Shown piece after piece: positions 36,352 to 46,332 of a stretch of 64,000 nt of DNA. The stretch lies in assembly GCA_021824145.1 (NCBI GenBank), contig JAKALM010000005.1, positions 121,872-185,871 on the forward strand. Direction: 5' to 3'. Below the pieces are notes generated by a model. That model saw nothing but the letters and a program-made list of their open reading frames with translations, was not told the origin of the DNA and did not search any database. Position 1 is the stretch's first letter; every line of letters starts with the position of its first letter. Origin of the DNA: Bacteroidota bacterium (GTDB lineage Bacteria; Bacteroidota; Ignavibacteria; Ignavibacteriales; Ignavibacteriaceae). The position numbers and the translations under genes are program-made.

Positions 36352-37248
36352 ATGGCTAATAAAATTATTCTACAGACTAATTTCCCAAAACTAAATTTGG
36401 TAAAAAGAGGCAAAGTTAGAGATATCTACGAAGTAGGAGAATATTTTCTAATTGTTTCTACCGATAGACTTTCGGCTTTTGATGTAATTATGGCTCAGGG
36501 AATTCCATTTAAAGGTCAAGTGCTTACAAAAATTTCTGAATTTTGGTTTAACTATACAAACGATATAATTGAAAATCATATTGTAAGTACAAATGTTGAA
36601 GACTTTCCTTCTATTTGCCATGAATATAAAAGTGATTTAACTGGAAGATCGATGCTTGTTAAAAAAGCTGAAGTAATTCCTATTGAATGTATTGTAAGAG
36701 GATATATTTCTGGCTCGGGCTGGAACGATTATAAAAAAACAGGTGAAATTTCTGGAATAAAATTGCCTGCTGGGCTTTCTGAGTCAGAAAAACTTTTTGA
36801 ACCGATATTTACACCTTCGACTAAAGCTGAAATAGGACTTCACGATGAAAATATATCTTTTGCACAAGCAGAAAAAATTGCAGATAAAGAAACTTTGAAC
36901 AAAATAAGGCAAGCAACTTTGGATATTTATAAAAAATGCTCTGATTTTGCTTTAACAAAAGGAATTATTATTGCCGATACAAAAATGGAATTCGGAATTT
37001 ATAATAATAAAGTAATTTTAGTTGATGAATTATTAACTCCTGATTCATCACGATTTTGGCCAAAAGACAAATATAAAATCGGTGGTGCTCAAGAAAGTTA
37101 CGATAAACAATTTGTTCGGGATTATTTAATATCAATTAATTTTAATAAACAACCTCCTCCGCCGCAATTACCAGAAGAAATAATACAAAAAACCAGTAAC
37201 AAGTATTTAGAAGTTTTATATCAATTAACCGGAGAAAGAATTAGTTAA
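36352..37248 (+). CDS. purC: Phosphoribosylaminoimidazole-succinocarboxamide synthase
   Basis: A 298-residue SAICAR synthase that condenses CAIR with aspartate using ATP in purine synthesis. Motifs: [20 protein letters not shown] (P-loop-like ATP site), [18 protein letters not shown] and [20 protein letters not shown], all diagnostic. It is the longer yeast/proteobacterial-type form. It starts a housekeeping operon; the DUF971 ATG follows its stop directly. No ribosome site is evident beyond AAGAAAAG. Confidence 0.96.
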   Translation: MANKIILQTNFPKLNLVKRGKVRDIYEVGEYFLIVSTDRLSAFDVIMAQGIPFKGQVLTKISEFWFNYTNDIIENHIVSTNVEDFPSICHEYKSDLTGRSMLVKKAEVIPIECIVRGYISGSGWNDYKKTGEISGIKLPAGLSESEKLFEPIFTPSTKAEIGLHDENISFAQAEKIADKETLNKIRQATLDIYKKCSDFALTKGIIIADTKMEFGIYNNKVILVDELLTPDSSRFWPKDKYKIGGAQESYDKQFVRDYLISINFNKQPPPPQLPEEIIQKTSNKYLEVLYQLTGERIS

Positions 37249-37557
37249 ATGAAGCCGGTGTCGATTGAAGTTATAAAGCAGAAGAATCTTTTAATCAACT
37301 GGGGTGAGGATACAATTACTAAAATTGATCTTAAAAAATTAAGGCGATATTGTCCGTGTGCAACATGTGCAATGGAAAGAGAAAAAGAAAGTAAAACTTT
37401 TATTCCATTATATACATCAGACCAAATAAAAGTTTTTAAAATTTTTGAAGTTGGAAATTATGCAATTGGAATTACTTGGAAGGATGGGCATAACACGGGG
37501 ATTTATGAATTCCCATATCTTAATTACTTGGCAAAAGAGAATAATTCTTTAAAATAA
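37249..37557 (+). CDS. DUF971 domain protein
   Basis: A 102-residue DUF971 protein (the small domain also found at the N-terminus of gamma-butyrobetaine hydroxylase). The conserved cysteine pair lies in LRRYCPCATCAMERE, and the C-terminal WKDGHNTGIYEFPYL is the second family signature. In bacteria stand-alone members are often encoded near Fe-S or ATPase genes; a metal-binding role is inferred. It is coupled to purC (zero gap) and precedes pgsA by 3 bases. Confidence 0.88.
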   Translation: MKPVSIEVIKQKNLLINWGEDTITKIDLKKLRRYCPCATCAMEREKESKTFIPLYTSDQIKVFKIFEVGNYAIGITWKDGHNTGIYEFPYLNYLAKENNSLK

Positions 37558-37560
37558 ATT

Positions 37561-38157
37561 ATGGTACTTCCAAATCAGCTGACAATTTTGCGAATAATTT
37601 TAACCCCAATTTTTTTGGTCTTATTTTTAGCAAGCGATCCTTTGTTGAAACAAATTTCACTAATAGTTTTTATAATTGCTGCTTTAACTGATTGGTACGA
37701 TGGCTGGCTTGCTAGAAAATTCAATTATATAACAAATTGGGGAAAATTTTGGGATCCGCTGGCGGATAAAATTTTAACTTCTGCTGGATTTTTGGGATTT
37801 GTATTCCTTAAAATTATTCCCCTTTGGATGGTAATAATAATTATCGTTCGGGATTTTCTTATCACAGGCCTGCGTGCATTTGCCGACTATAAAGGCCATT
37901 CATTTCCAACAAGTCAATACGCAAAATGGAAAACATTTATTCAAATGACTTTTCTTTATTATTTGCTTATAGTATATGTTGGAGAAAATACAATTCAAAT
38001 TTATAGCGGTAACGAAAAAATATTCCATTTATTAATGCAAGACGGCTTTATTTATTTTTCTATGCTGATTATAACCATAATAACATTTCATTCTGGTGTT
38101 ACATATTTGTATCAAAGCAGGCATTTAATTAAAAATCTTTTTAATAGTGAAAATTAA
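37561..38157 (+). CDS. pgsA: CDP-diacylglycerol-glycerol-3-phosphate 3-phosphatidyltransferase
   Basis: A 198-residue membrane enzyme of the CDP-alcohol phosphatidyltransferase family. The catalytic metal motif is complete: DWYDGWLARKF...GKFWDPLADK (D-x2-DG-x2-AR-x8-G-x3-D-x3-D). It makes phosphatidylglycerophosphate for phosphatidylglycerol synthesis. About six helices. It overlaps pgpA by 11 bases, the enzyme for the next step. Confidence 0.95.
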   Translation: MVLPNQLTILRIILTPIFLVLFLASDPLLKQISLIVFIIAALTDWYDGWLARKFNYITNWGKFWDPLADKILTSAGFLGFVFLKIIPLWMVIIIIVRDFLITGLRAFADYKGHSFPTSQYAKWKTFIQMTFLYYLLIVYVGENTIQIYSGNEKIFHLLMQDGFIYFSMLIITIITFHSGVTYLYQSRHLIKNLFNSEN

Positions 38158-38605
38158 TTTTTTTGAAAAGCTTATTGGCTCAGGGTTTTATACCGGATTT
38201 ATTCCTTTCTCTTCAGGAACATTTGGGAGCCTTGCTGGTTTACTTATTTATTATATCCCAGGTTTTGAAAAACCATTTATATTGATTCCCGCCATAATTA
38301 TTTTTAGTTTTTATGGCATTTATATTGGGACTAAGTTTGAAAAAATATATGGCGAGGATCCTGCTGAATGTACTGTTGATGAAGTTGTTGGAATGTGGAT
38401 TTCATTATTGTTTGTTCCTAAAAAAATTGTCTATTCAATATTTGCATTTTTGGTTTGGCGATTCTTTGACATCACTAAACCATATCCAGCTAGACAAATG
38501 GAAAAACTTCATGGTGGACTAGGCATTATGATGGATGATGTATTTGCCGGTTTTTATTCTTTAATTCTTGTTCAGCTGGTTTTATATATTTTAACACGCT
38601 TTTAA
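38147..38605 (+). CDS. pgpA: Phosphatidylglycerophosphatase A
   Basis: A 152-residue PgpA: IPFSSGTFGSLAG near the start and the catalytic acidic segment in DPAECTVDEVVGMWIS and HGGLGIMMDDVFAG. It dephosphorylates phosphatidylglycerophosphate to phosphatidylglycerol. The start is GTG inside the last codons of pgsA (11-base overlap), consistent with translational coupling. Three to four membrane helices. Confidence 0.93.
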   Translation: MKINFFEKLIGSGFYTGFIPFSSGTFGSLAGLLIYYIPGFEKPFILIPAIIIFSFYGIYIGTKFEKIYGEDPAECTVDEVVGMWISLLFVPKKIVYSIFAFLVWRFFDITKPYPARQMEKLHGGLGIMMDDVFAGFYSLILVQLVLYILTRF

Positions 38606-38628
38606 TTTATCATATATCTGAGAGGAAA

Positions 38629-39885
38629 ATGAATGCTCAAATTGTGACTATTGGCGATGAGTTATTAATTGGACAAACAATTAATACAAATTCTGCTTTT
38701 ATTGGCGAGCAGCTTTCTAATATTCAAATTGATGTTAAAAAAATCTCGGTTGTTGCTGATGATGAAACAGAAATTCTAAAAGAGTTCAAATCTGCACTTA
38801 AAGAAAATGATTTAGTAGTTGTAACAGGAGGTTTAGGCCCAACACATGATGATGTTACCAGAAAATGTGTTGTTAAATTTTTTCATACTGAACTAATACC
38901 TAATAAAGAAGTTCTTGATGATTTGAAAACGTTTTTTAACAAAAGAGGAAGAAATTTAACTAAAATAAATGAAGATCAGGCATTGGTCCCTAAAATTGCT
39001 AATGTTATAAGAAATGAGTTCGGAACTGCACCAGGTATGTGGATTGAAAAAGATGAAAAAATTTTTGTTGTTATGCCGGGCGTTCCATCTGAAATGAAAG
39101 GAATGATGAATACATTTGTTATCCCAACACTTAAAGAAAAATTAATTGGGCAAGAATATGTGATTAAACGGAGTAATCTATTGACTACTGGCATTCCAGA
39201 ATCGATGCTGTTTGAAAGATTAGGAAATTTAGATGAACTATTAGAAGGAGCTAAACTAGCATTTCTTCCTAGTCAATTTGGTGTAAAAATGAGAGTTACT
39301 GTTAAAGAATCTGATGAAGAAAATGCTGTAAACAAATTGAGTGAAATTGAACAAAAAATTCGAAGTAAAGTAGGAAGATTTATTTATTCAATACAAGATG
39401 AAACTTTGGAACAAGTTATTGGCAGGTTACTCAAAGAAAGAGGACTGACAATTGCAATTGCGGAATCTTGCACTGGAGGAATGATATCCAATTTACTTAC
39501 TAACATAAGTGGAAGTAGTCAATATTATGATCGTGGTGTTATTACGTACAGTAACGAATCCAAAATTAATTTATTAAATGTAAAACAAGAAACAATTGAA
39601 CAATACGGCGCTGTAAGTTTGGAAGTTGCACGGCAGATGGCGGAAGGAATTAGAACTATTAGCGGAACAGATTTAGGATTGTCTGTCACTGGAATAATGG
39701 GGCCAACTGGTGCGAGTGCCGATAAACCAATAGGTTTAGTTTATATTGGTTTATGTGATGATATTTCTTGCACCGCAAAAAAATTTCAATTTGGCGATGA
39801 CCGTATTTTAAATAAACAAAGAACTGCTCAAACAGCTTTAGATATGATTAGAAGATATTTATTAGGTATTCCATTTAATGAATAG
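38629..39885 (+). CDS. cinA: CinA: nicotinamide-nucleotide amidase / competence-damage protein
   Basis: A 418-residue full-length CinA. N-terminal molybdopterin-binding-like domain (IVTIGDELLIGQTINTNSA, VVTGGLGPTHDD; ADP-ribose pyrophosphatase function in the family), a middle domain, and the C-terminal NMN deamidase domain (IAIAESCTGGMISNLLT, GVITYSNESK). It functions in pyridine-nucleotide repair. Ribosome site GAGAGGAAAA. Encoded just upstream of thpR and recA, the common cinA-recA arrangement; it overlaps thpR by 8 bases. Confidence 0.95.
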   Translation: MNAQIVTIGDELLIGQTINTNSAFIGEQLSNIQIDVKKISVVADDETEILKEFKSALKENDLVVVTGGLGPTHDDVTRKCVVKFFHTELIPNKEVLDDLKTFFNKRGRNLTKINEDQALVPKIANVIRNEFGTAPGMWIEKDEKIFVVMPGVPSEMKGMMNTFVIPTLKEKLIGQEYVIKRSNLLTTGIPESMLFERLGNLDELLEGAKLAFLPSQFGVKMRVTVKESDEENAVNKLSEIEQKIRSKVGRFIYSIQDETLEQVIGRLLKERGLTIAIAESCTGGMISNLLTNISGSSQYYDRGVITYSNESKINLLNVKQETIEQYGAVSLEVARQMAEGIRTISGTDLGLSVTGIMGPTGASADKPIGLVYIGLCDDISCTAKKFQFGDDRILNKQRTAQTALDMIRRYLLGIPFNE

Positions 39886-40426
39886 ACTTTTTATTGCTTT
39901 AAAAATTCCAGATGAAATCCGAAAAAAAATTATTATTTTACGTAATGAAACCTGTCCTAATTTTCGAAAGTTTAAATGGGAATCTGAAGATAAGATTCAT
40001 TTAACACTCAAGTTTATTGGTGAAGTTAAAGAAGATTTAACAGCTCAAATTGCAGATCATATAAGTTTTGTTGAAAATTATAAAAAATTCAATTGCTCTC
40101 TAACTAAATTCGGTTTTTTTTATAAACAAAATATTCCCAGAATATTATGGATTGGGCTTTCAATTGATAATCAGATAATTGAATTAGTTGATCAGTTGGA
40201 TTATGAGCTTGAAAAATTTTCTATTCCAAGTGAAAAAAGAAAATTTCAAGCACATTTAACTTTGAAAAGAATGAAAGGTGATGAAGGTAAAAATTTTATT
40301 GAGTGTTTTGATAAACTAACCATCCCTAAAATTGAATTTGAAGCAGGGCAAATTGTTTTAATGAAGAGCGATTTGCTTCCAACTGGTTCTAAATATAGCG
40401 AGATTAAATCATACTTTTTAAAATGA
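39878..40426 (+). CDS. thpR: RNA 2',3'-cyclic phosphodiesterase (LigT/ThpR)
   Basis: A 182-residue 2H phosphoesterase with both catalytic motifs, HLTLKFIG (about 45-52) and HLTLKRMK (about 126-133). It hydrolyses 2',3'-cyclic phosphates on RNA. It overlaps the end of cinA and precedes recA by 12 bases. Length is normal for the family. Confidence 0.92.
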   Translation: MNRLFIALKIPDEIRKKIIILRNETCPNFRKFKWESEDKIHLTLKFIGEVKEDLTAQIADHISFVENYKKFNCSLTKFGFFYKQNIPRILWIGLSIDNQIIELVDQLDYELEKFSIPSEKRKFQAHLTLKRMKGDEGKNFIECFDKLTIPKIEFEAGQIVLMKSDLLPTGSKYSEIKSYFLK

Positions 40427-40438
40427 ATTGGAGGAAAA

Positions 40439-41524
40439 ATGAGTTCCGATAGAGAACAGAAATTAAAAATAATTGAAGATGCCATTGCAAGCATAGAAAA
40501 AACTTATGGCAAAGGTTCTATTATGAAACTTGGCAATGGAGTAATTTCCGATGTTGAATCAATTCCAACCGGCGCACTTTCATTAGATTATGCGCTCGGA
40601 ATTGGAGGAGTGCCAAGAGGAAGAGTAACCGAAATATTCGGGCCAGAATCTAGTGGTAAAACTACTTTATGTCTTCACATAATTGCTGAAGCGCAAAAAG
40701 CCGGAGGACTTGCTGCTTTCATCGATGCTGAACATGCTCTGGATATTAATTATGCAAAGAGATTAGGTGTTGATACTTCAAACTTACTTTTATCGCAGCC
40801 AGATTTTGGCGAACAAGCATTGGAAATTACTGATACATTGGTCCGAAGTAATGCTTTAGATATAATTGTAATTGATTCAGTTGCTGCGCTTGTTCCAAGA
40901 TCTGAAATTGAAGGTGAGATGGGCGATGCAACAATGGCTGTTCAAGCACGTTTAATGTCTCAAGCTTTAAGAAAATTAACAGGAGCTATTTCAAAATCAA
41001 AAACTTCTGTTATTTTTATTAATCAATTAAGAAGTAAAATTGGAGTGATGTTTGGAAATCCCGAAACAACAACCGGAGGAAATGCTTTAAAGTTTTATGC
41101 TTCACTTCGGTTGGATATTAGAAGAGTTGCCGCCATAAAAGATGGTACCGAAGTTATTGGCAACAGAACTCGAGTTAAAATTGTAAAAAGCAAGGTTGCG
41201 CCGCCATTCAAAGAAGTTGAATTTGATATTTTGTACAATGAAGGAATTAGCAAAACTGGTGATCTGCTTGACTTAGCTACTAATATGGGAATTATAAAAA
41301 AGAGCGGCGCTTGGTTTACATACGATGAAGAAAGATTTCAAGGCAGAGAGCAATTTAAGCAAAAGCTGATTGAACTGCCGGAACTGAATGCAAAATTAGA
41401 AAAAGAAGTTAAAGAAAAGCTTGGAATGAATAAGACTCAAACTACTGGTAAAACTGAAAAAGAAAAGTCAGAGGAAAAACCAAAAGAAACTTCTACTGCA
41501 GCTGGGAAAAAAGCAGCAAAATAG
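40439..41524 (+). CDS. recA: Recombinase A
   Basis: A 361-residue RecA, the ATP-dependent strand-exchange and SOS co-protease protein. Walker [10 protein letters not shown] (about 68-76), Walker [12 protein letters not shown], loop L1 and L2 region ([22 protein letters not shown]) are intact. The C-terminal tail is Lys/Glu-rich with an alanine end, as is common. A TTGGAGGAAAA ribosome site is strong. No obvious LexA-type palindrome was found in the short upstream gap, so it likely shares the upstream transcript. Confidence 0.98.
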   Translation: MSSDREQKLKIIEDAIASIEKTYGKGSIMKLGNGVISDVESIPTGALSLDYALGIGGVPRGRVTEIFGPESSGKTTLCLHIIAEAQKAGGLAAFIDAEHALDINYAKRLGVDTSNLLLSQPDFGEQALEITDTLVRSNALDIIVIDSVAALVPRSEIEGEMGDATMAVQARLMSQALRKLTGAISKSKTSVIFINQLRSKIGVMFGNPETTTGGNALKFYASLRLDIRRVAAIKDGTEVIGNRTRVKIVKSKVAPPFKEVEFDILYNEGISKTGDLLDLATNMGIIKKSGAWFTYDEERFQGREQFKQKLIELPELNAKLEKEVKEKLGMNKTQTTGKTEKEKSEEKPKETSTAAGKKAAK

Positions 41525-41535
41525 TTTGTTGAGAA

Positions 41536-42165
41536 ATGAGAATTATAAAAGTTGCCAAGAAAGACGACAAAAATGTAATCATTTTTTTTGAAAATGATGA
41601 AAAATTATTCTTAGCATATGAAGTATTTTTGAAAAACGGCTTAAAGAAAAATGACAATATTTCTGAAAGTCGTTTTTCTTTGTTAATTGAAGAAAATAAA
41701 AAATATCATCTTAAACAAAAAGCATTTCAACTACTTGGAAGAAGGCACCATTCATCATTTGAGCTAAAAGTTAAGCTAAAGCAAAAAGGTTATGATGAAA
41801 ATTTTATCAATGAAGTTATTAGCGATCTTAAATCAAAAAATTATTTGAATGACTACGAATTTGCTTTATCCTTTGTAAGTGAAAATATAAAAAATAAATT
41901 TTGGGGAAAGAAGAAAGTAGAAGCTGAATTATTTAAAAGAGGGATTGATAGAAATGTTATCTATCGAATTATTGAAGAAAAATTTCCATTGAATGGCGAA
42001 ATTAACAATGCTATGGAACTCGGGAAGAAAAAATTAAAAATTTTTTTGGCAAGGAAAATTGAAAAGGAACAAATAAAAAAGAAACTTTATTCATCCCTTT
42101 TATCTAAAGGTTATGATTATGAAATATGTAAAAAAGTTGTTGAAGACTTAATCTCTAATGAGTAA
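41536..42165 (+). CDS. recX: RecX regulatory protein
   Basis: A 209-residue RecX with the three repeated helical motifs: KAFQLLGRRHHSSFELKVKL, NDYEFALSFVSENIKNKFWG and RKIEKEQIKKKLYSSLLSKG. It binds RecA filaments and limits their activity. It lies 11 bases after recA and is cotranscribed. The residues before about 60 are family-typical but weakly conserved. Confidence 0.9.
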   Translation: MRIIKVAKKDDKNVIIFFENDEKLFLAYEVFLKNGLKKNDNISESRFSLLIEENKKYHLKQKAFQLLGRRHHSSFELKVKLKQKGYDENFINEVISDLKSKNYLNDYEFALSFVSENIKNKFWGKKKVEAELFKRGIDRNVIYRIIEEKFPLNGEINNAMELGKKKLKIFLARKIEKEQIKKKLYSSLLSKGYDYEICKKVVEDLISNE

Positions 42166-42170
42166 AATTT

Positions 42171-42581
42171 TTATTTTTTTTTTGAGTCAAGTAAAGATAT
42201 CATATTTGAAATTTCTTTCGTTTGAATTTTAGTCGCAGCTTCTTTAATAGAAAACCATTTTCTTTCCCTTTTTTCTTTGTCTGGATAATCTTCTAAAACT
42301 TCTATCACTTCCATTGCAAAAACTTTAACATGGCAAACACCGATCGATTTTTTATTTTCAAATTTCCCTAATTCAATAGTTTCATTTGTGCCATATACGC
42401 CAGCTTCTTCGTAAGCTTCCTTCTTAGCTGATTCGAATGGAGTTAAATTAAATTCTATATAACCTTTTGGAATTACCCATTTTTTTTTCTTAATGGAAGT
42501 TATTAATAAAATTTCCAGTCCTTGTTTTGTTCTTCTAAATGGAATAACTCCAGATTGATTAAAATTAAATTCAAGTTTCAA
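42171..42581 (-). CDS. Nudix hydrolase
   Basis: A 136-residue Nudix protein. The Nudix box spans about 39-61, from GYIEFNLTPFESAKKEAYEEAG; the REUXEEXGU core is EAYEEAG, so the box has Lys/Glu where Arg is common (KKEAYEEAG). It is probably a nucleoside-diphosphate-linked or diadenosine hydrolase; the substrate is unknown. The start is a TTG at 42581 with no better ATG; the ribosome site is weak. Convergent with recX (5 bases apart). Confidence 0.85.
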   Translation of the reverse strand: MKLEFNFNQSGVIPFRRTKQGLEILLITSIKKKKWVIPKGYIEFNLTPFESAKKEAYEEAGVYGTNETIELGKFENKKSIGVCHVKVFAMEVIEVLEDYPDKEKRERKWFSIKEAATKIQTKEISNMISLLDSKKK

Positions 42582-42616
42582 ATTTTAGCTTCAAATTAAA
42601 TTGTTATATAATTAAT

Positions 42617-43933
42617 TCAATTATTACTTAAAATATTTTCTGCTTTTAAAATTTCCATAGTAACATCGTCAATTACAACTGGCTGTTTTTTATTATCTAG
42701 CTCAACCACAACTATATAACCATTCACATCACCTGTTGATTTTAATGCTTCAACTAAGGCATCTTGATCACTAATTGCTCTTGTGCCATCATCTGACCAA
42801 ATTTCATTAGCACATAAACAGCCGACAGTTGGAGTGCTCGGGTAATAAGTTTTCCCAACATAAAAAGATGGATCTATTGTTGTACCGTGCGCAATAATTT
42901 CAGTTCTTCCTGCTTTGCTTGCATAATAAGTTCCCCAAATTGGAAAATATTCTTTCCAAGATTCCGGCAGTAGATTCTTATATAAATTTTCATCCCATAC
43001 TTTATCGTTAATTTTATTATGTAAAAAAGCTGATGGGGAGCTTTCAAATGGCATAATTAATTGGATGTTTGGTGTTTTGCCAATCAAGATGTGTTTGGAA
43101 ACATCAATGCCTTGCATCGAAAAAATTCCTTGTGGTGTGTTCCCATTTGTTAAATAAGTTGGAAGGTTTGTAATTGATCTAGCGAGTTGAGGAATATTAA
43201 AAATTGTACCATCGGCATTCCTTAAAAATTTTCCATCGGGTTTTCTTATAACTACAAGACCTTTATAATCACGGTTATTTCTTTGCAAACTGAAAATAAC
43301 CGTACACTTTCTGCCAAAATTATTTGAAAATAAATCTACGAGTGGAGGACGTTCTTTAAGAAAGTTTTCTGGCGATTTTTTTAAATATGTGCCAAGTGAG
43401 AATAAAATTGGATCGTTTTTCCAATCCGGAAATTTTTTATTGAGCCAATCTAAATAATATTCTTCACTAAATTTATTATTTTGATTTTGTATTAGATAAT
43501 TGACTCCCATTGCAAAAATTTTTGAATTTTCAGTTTTCTGGGATATATCAAAAATTTCATTGTAAAAATCATTTGGATAAAGTGTAAATACAGCTTCAAG
43601 TAAATATCTTTGAAAAGCGAGGCTTCTTTCGTCAAATTGCTTAAATGCTGATTCAAAATTATTTTTATAGACAATATCTGAATCCAACGAAACTTCCATT
43701 GCATCAAAAGCATTTATCCAATTATTTTCTGTTTTTTCGCTTAGCGGCAAAGAAAGATTTTTAGAAATTTGATTATTATAAAGATCCTTTTTAAACTCTT
43801 CGCGCGCAGCTTTTGTTGTGTGAGGGTCTTTAAATGTATTTTCTTCTTTTAAAAAATAATTATGATTTGAGCACGAAACGAAGAACACTAAAAAAAATAT
43901 TGAAAGAAATTTTATCTTCTTAATTGATATCAT
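42617..43933 (-). CDS. L,D-transpeptidase-like lipoprotein
   Basis: A 438-residue lipoprotein (lipobox LVFFVSC-Ser near residue 20). The C-terminal half has the YkuD-type catalytic pattern: HGTTIDPSFYV and, about 17 residues on, PTVGCLCANE with the nucleophilic Cys. The last catalytic residue is Asn/Cys-flanked rather than the usual Arg, so activity should be tested. Role inferred: peptidoglycan cross-linking. The longer frame (start 44008) overlaps galM, and ATG 43933 with AAAGG upstream places the lipobox correctly, so it is preferred. It lies 7 bases from the galM stop. Confidence 0.72.
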   Translation of the reverse strand: MISIKKIKFLSIFFLVFFVSCSNHNYFLKEENTFKDPHTTKAAREEFKKDLYNNQISKNLSLPLSEKTENNWINAFDAMEVSLDSDIVYKNNFESAFKQFDERSLAFQRYLLEAVFTLYPNDFYNEIFDISQKTENSKIFAMGVNYLIQNQNNKFSEEYYLDWLNKKFPDWKNDPILFSLGTYLKKSPENFLKERPPLVDLFSNNFGRKCTVIFSLQRNNRDYKGLVVIRKPDGKFLRNADGTIFNIPQLARSITNLPTYLTNGNTPQGIFSMQGIDVSKHILIGKTPNIQLIMPFESSPSAFLHNKINDKVWDENLYKNLLPESWKEYFPIWGTYYASKAGRTEIIAHGTTIDPSFYVGKTYYPSTPTVGCLCANEIWSDDGTRAISDQDALVEALKSTGDVNGYIVVVELDNKKQPVVIDDVTMEILKAENILSNN

Positions 43934-43940
43934 TTTATCT

Positions 43941-44954
43941 TTATCCTTTTGATAATTCAAATCCAAATTCGAATGAAGATTTCTGCCCGGGGAAAACACT
44001 AATTTCATTTTTTAATTCATCTCTATTAAAAGCATTTGTTACAAACTGCATAGGTTCAACAGCAATTGATTTGCGTTGTCCTCTTGACAAACTATCACCA
44101 GTAAAAACTAAAGTTACTCCGCCTTTCTGAAAAAGCGAAATTGTCATCCCATTTTCCGGGTCAAAAATGCCTGCTTTTGAAATATTTTTATCTTCAACTT
44201 TTAGATCAGCAAAACATTTATCTATTATTCTTCCATTTATTTTTCTTTTTTCGGCTGCAATATTAGCTCTGAAATCAAGTTCAGGAAAATTTTCAATCTT
44301 TTTGTAAGCTTTATTTCCACTCAATGGAATTAAATTGTCATCAACATCAACTATCTCATTTGCATTTACTGTTAGAATTAAATTCTCAATTCCATTTTCT
44401 GAAGTTTTAAAATAAGGATGCCAACCAGTTTGGAAAGGCGCTGGTATATCCCCAATATTTTCACAGCTTACTTGAATACTTAGTTTATTTTCTTCTAATT
44501 TATATTTGACGAAAATATTTATTGCAAATGGATAACCTTCAAATTTTCCTGGACGAATATTATCGTAAGTAAAAGTAGCTTCTACAAAATTTTCATTTAT
44601 TTCTACATTTGATAGAATAAAAATTTCTCGTGATGTAAGTCCGTGTATGACTTGAGTGCGCGGAGGGATTGGATTTAATTGATATTTTTTGCCATTAAAT
44701 TCATAAACTCCATTTGGAATTCTGTTTGCAAATGGTGTCATAATCCAGCATCGAGCACCGCTGCCTAATTTTACTTCATCATCGTTTTTAAAGCCATCTA
44801 TAATATCAAACGATTTTTCGTTAATTTGTGTTATAAAATTTAATGGAGTAGCGCCGCTTAAAAGTAATTCTAATTTGTTTCCGATTGCATTATCGGTTAG
44901 CGAAATAGTTTTGTAAGAACCAAATATTCCTTCGGAATAATTAAATCTGCTCAT
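43941..44954 (-). CDS. galM: Aldose 1-epimerase
   Basis: A 337-residue galactose-mutarotase-fold protein. Features: GAPFQTGWHPYFKT with the substrate His, TPFANRIPNGVYEFNGK, and a C-terminal IAVEPMQFVTNAFN segment with the base. It interconverts alpha and beta anomers of sugars such as galactose or glucose. With the GH27 alpha-galactosidase far upstream it may help galactose use, but they are not linked. It forms a pair with the transpeptidase-like gene. Confidence 0.85.
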   Translation of the reverse strand: MSRFNYSEGIFGSYKTISLTDNAIGNKLELLLSGATPLNFITQINEKSFDIIDGFKNDDEVKLGSGARCWIMTPFANRIPNGVYEFNGKKYQLNPIPPRTQVIHGLTSREIFILSNVEINENFVEATFTYDNIRPGKFEGYPFAINIFVKYKLEENKLSIQVSCENIGDIPAPFQTGWHPYFKTSENGIENLILTVNANEIVDVDDNLIPLSGNKAYKKIENFPELDFRANIAAEKRKINGRIIDKCFADLKVEDKNISKAGIFDPENGMTISLFQKGGVTLVFTGDSLSRGQRKSIAVEPMQFVTNAFNRDELKNEISVFPGQKSSFEFGFELSKG

Positions 44955-45165
44955 AATTATTTATATAAAAATATTGTAATAAAAACTAAACAAAGATAAA
45001 ATCAATAAAACAATTTAGTCAATTGGATGCTATTAAATACTTAAAAAAATTTAAAAAATTCTTCTTGCAAGATTATAAAAGTATGTTTACGAAATTTTGA
45101 AATAGTTTGGTTACTCGATTTTAGCATGAAATTATTTATTTTTCTGTTTATTATAAATCTAGTTT

Positions 45166-46182
45166 ATGAAAATCTTAAAAGACATATCCTTAAAAACATA
45201 CAATACGTTTGGAATTGACGTAACTTCAAAAGCATTTGCTGAAATATTTTCGGAAGATGAATTAATTATATTATTGAATCTGCCAGAATGGAAAAATAAA
45301 AAGAAACTTGTCATTGGCGGTGGAAGCAATATTTTATTTACTGATAATTTTGATGGACTAGTAATAAAAATTTCTATCCCAGGAATTGAAATTATAAATG
45401 AAGATCAAGATTTTGTTTATATTAAAGCTGGTGCCGGTGTTAATTGGAATGATTTAGTGAATTTTTGTGTTGATAAAAATTATGGCGGTATTGAAAATCT
45501 TTCTTTAATTCCTGGAACTGTTGGAGCCGCACCAATTCAAAATATTGGCGCATATGGACAAGAATTAAAAGAAGTATTTTATTCTTTAAGTGGAATTTTG
45601 ATCGAAAAATCAGAAGAAAAAGTTTTGTATAAAAATGACTGTAAATTTGGATATAGAGAAAGCATTTTTAAAAATGAACTAAAGGATAAGTTCATTATTA
45701 CTTATGTAATTTTGAGATTATATAAAAAGCCAGTTATCAATTTATCTTATGATGCTGTTAGGAACGAAATCGAAAAATTAAAATTAGAAAACATAACAAT
45801 TAAAGAAATAAGTAAAATTGTCAGCGAAATAAGAATTAAAAAGCTTCCTGATCCAAAGAAAATTGGAAATGCTGGAAGCTTTTTCAAAAACCCCGAAGTT
45901 GACGAAAAAAAATTTATGGAATTAAAAAATGAATTCCCAGAATTATCTGGACGCAAAACTTCAAATCAAAAATATAAACTTGCGGCTGGATGGCTAATCG
46001 AAAAATGCGGTTGGAAAGGGAAACAAATTAAAAATTCTGGCTGCCACACAAACCAATCATTAGTTCTAGTTAATTATGGAAACGCCACTGGAAGCGAAAT
46101 TCTAGAACTCGCCGAGCAAATAGAAAATTCTGTAATGGCAAAATTTGGAATAACCCTTCAAAAAGAAGTAAATATTTATTGA
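45166..46182 (+). CDS. murB: UDP-N-acetylmuramate dehydrogenase
   Basis: A 338-residue MurB that reduces the enolpyruvyl group in peptidoglycan precursor synthesis using NADPH and FAD. FAD site: GGGSNILFTDNF; SLIPGTVGAAPIQNIGAYGQ and FGYRESIFKN; the substrate-side GNAGSFFKNP contains the catalytic Ser. The length suits the E. coli-like type I form. It is transcribed divergently from galM with 211 bases between; no other mur gene is adjacent. Confidence 0.95.
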   Translation: MKILKDISLKTYNTFGIDVTSKAFAEIFSEDELIILLNLPEWKNKKKLVIGGGSNILFTDNFDGLVIKISIPGIEIINEDQDFVYIKAGAGVNWNDLVNFCVDKNYGGIENLSLIPGTVGAAPIQNIGAYGQELKEVFYSLSGILIEKSEEKVLYKNDCKFGYRESIFKNELKDKFIITYVILRLYKKPVINLSYDAVRNEIEKLKLENITIKEISKIVSEIRIKKLPDPKKIGNAGSFFKNPEVDEKKFMELKNEFPELSGRKTSNQKYKLAAGWLIEKCGWKGKQIKNSGCHTNQSLVLVNYGNATGSEILELAEQIENSVMAKFGITLQKEVNIY

Positions 46183-46285
46183 AGTGATTTAAAGTAATTT
46201 TTGAAATTACAGGATATAAAAAAAACAAATTCTATTGATATTATTATTCGTGATTTCTAATTTCTATAAAAAATAAACAAACAAT

Positions 46286-46319
46286 TTTAAGAATTCTGCC
46301 AAAAGCAGAAATTCTTAAA
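46286..46319 (+). promoter_or_regulatory. Leader hairpin just before the phhA ribosome site
   Basis: Inverted repeat TTTAAGAATTCTGC / GCAGAAATTCTTAAA with loop CAAAA and one bulge, ending 1 base before the AAGGAA ribosome site. It could affect translation start or be a terminator for upstream reads; no T run follows. Confidence 0.35.
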
Positions 46320-46332
46320 TAAGGAATTTACA

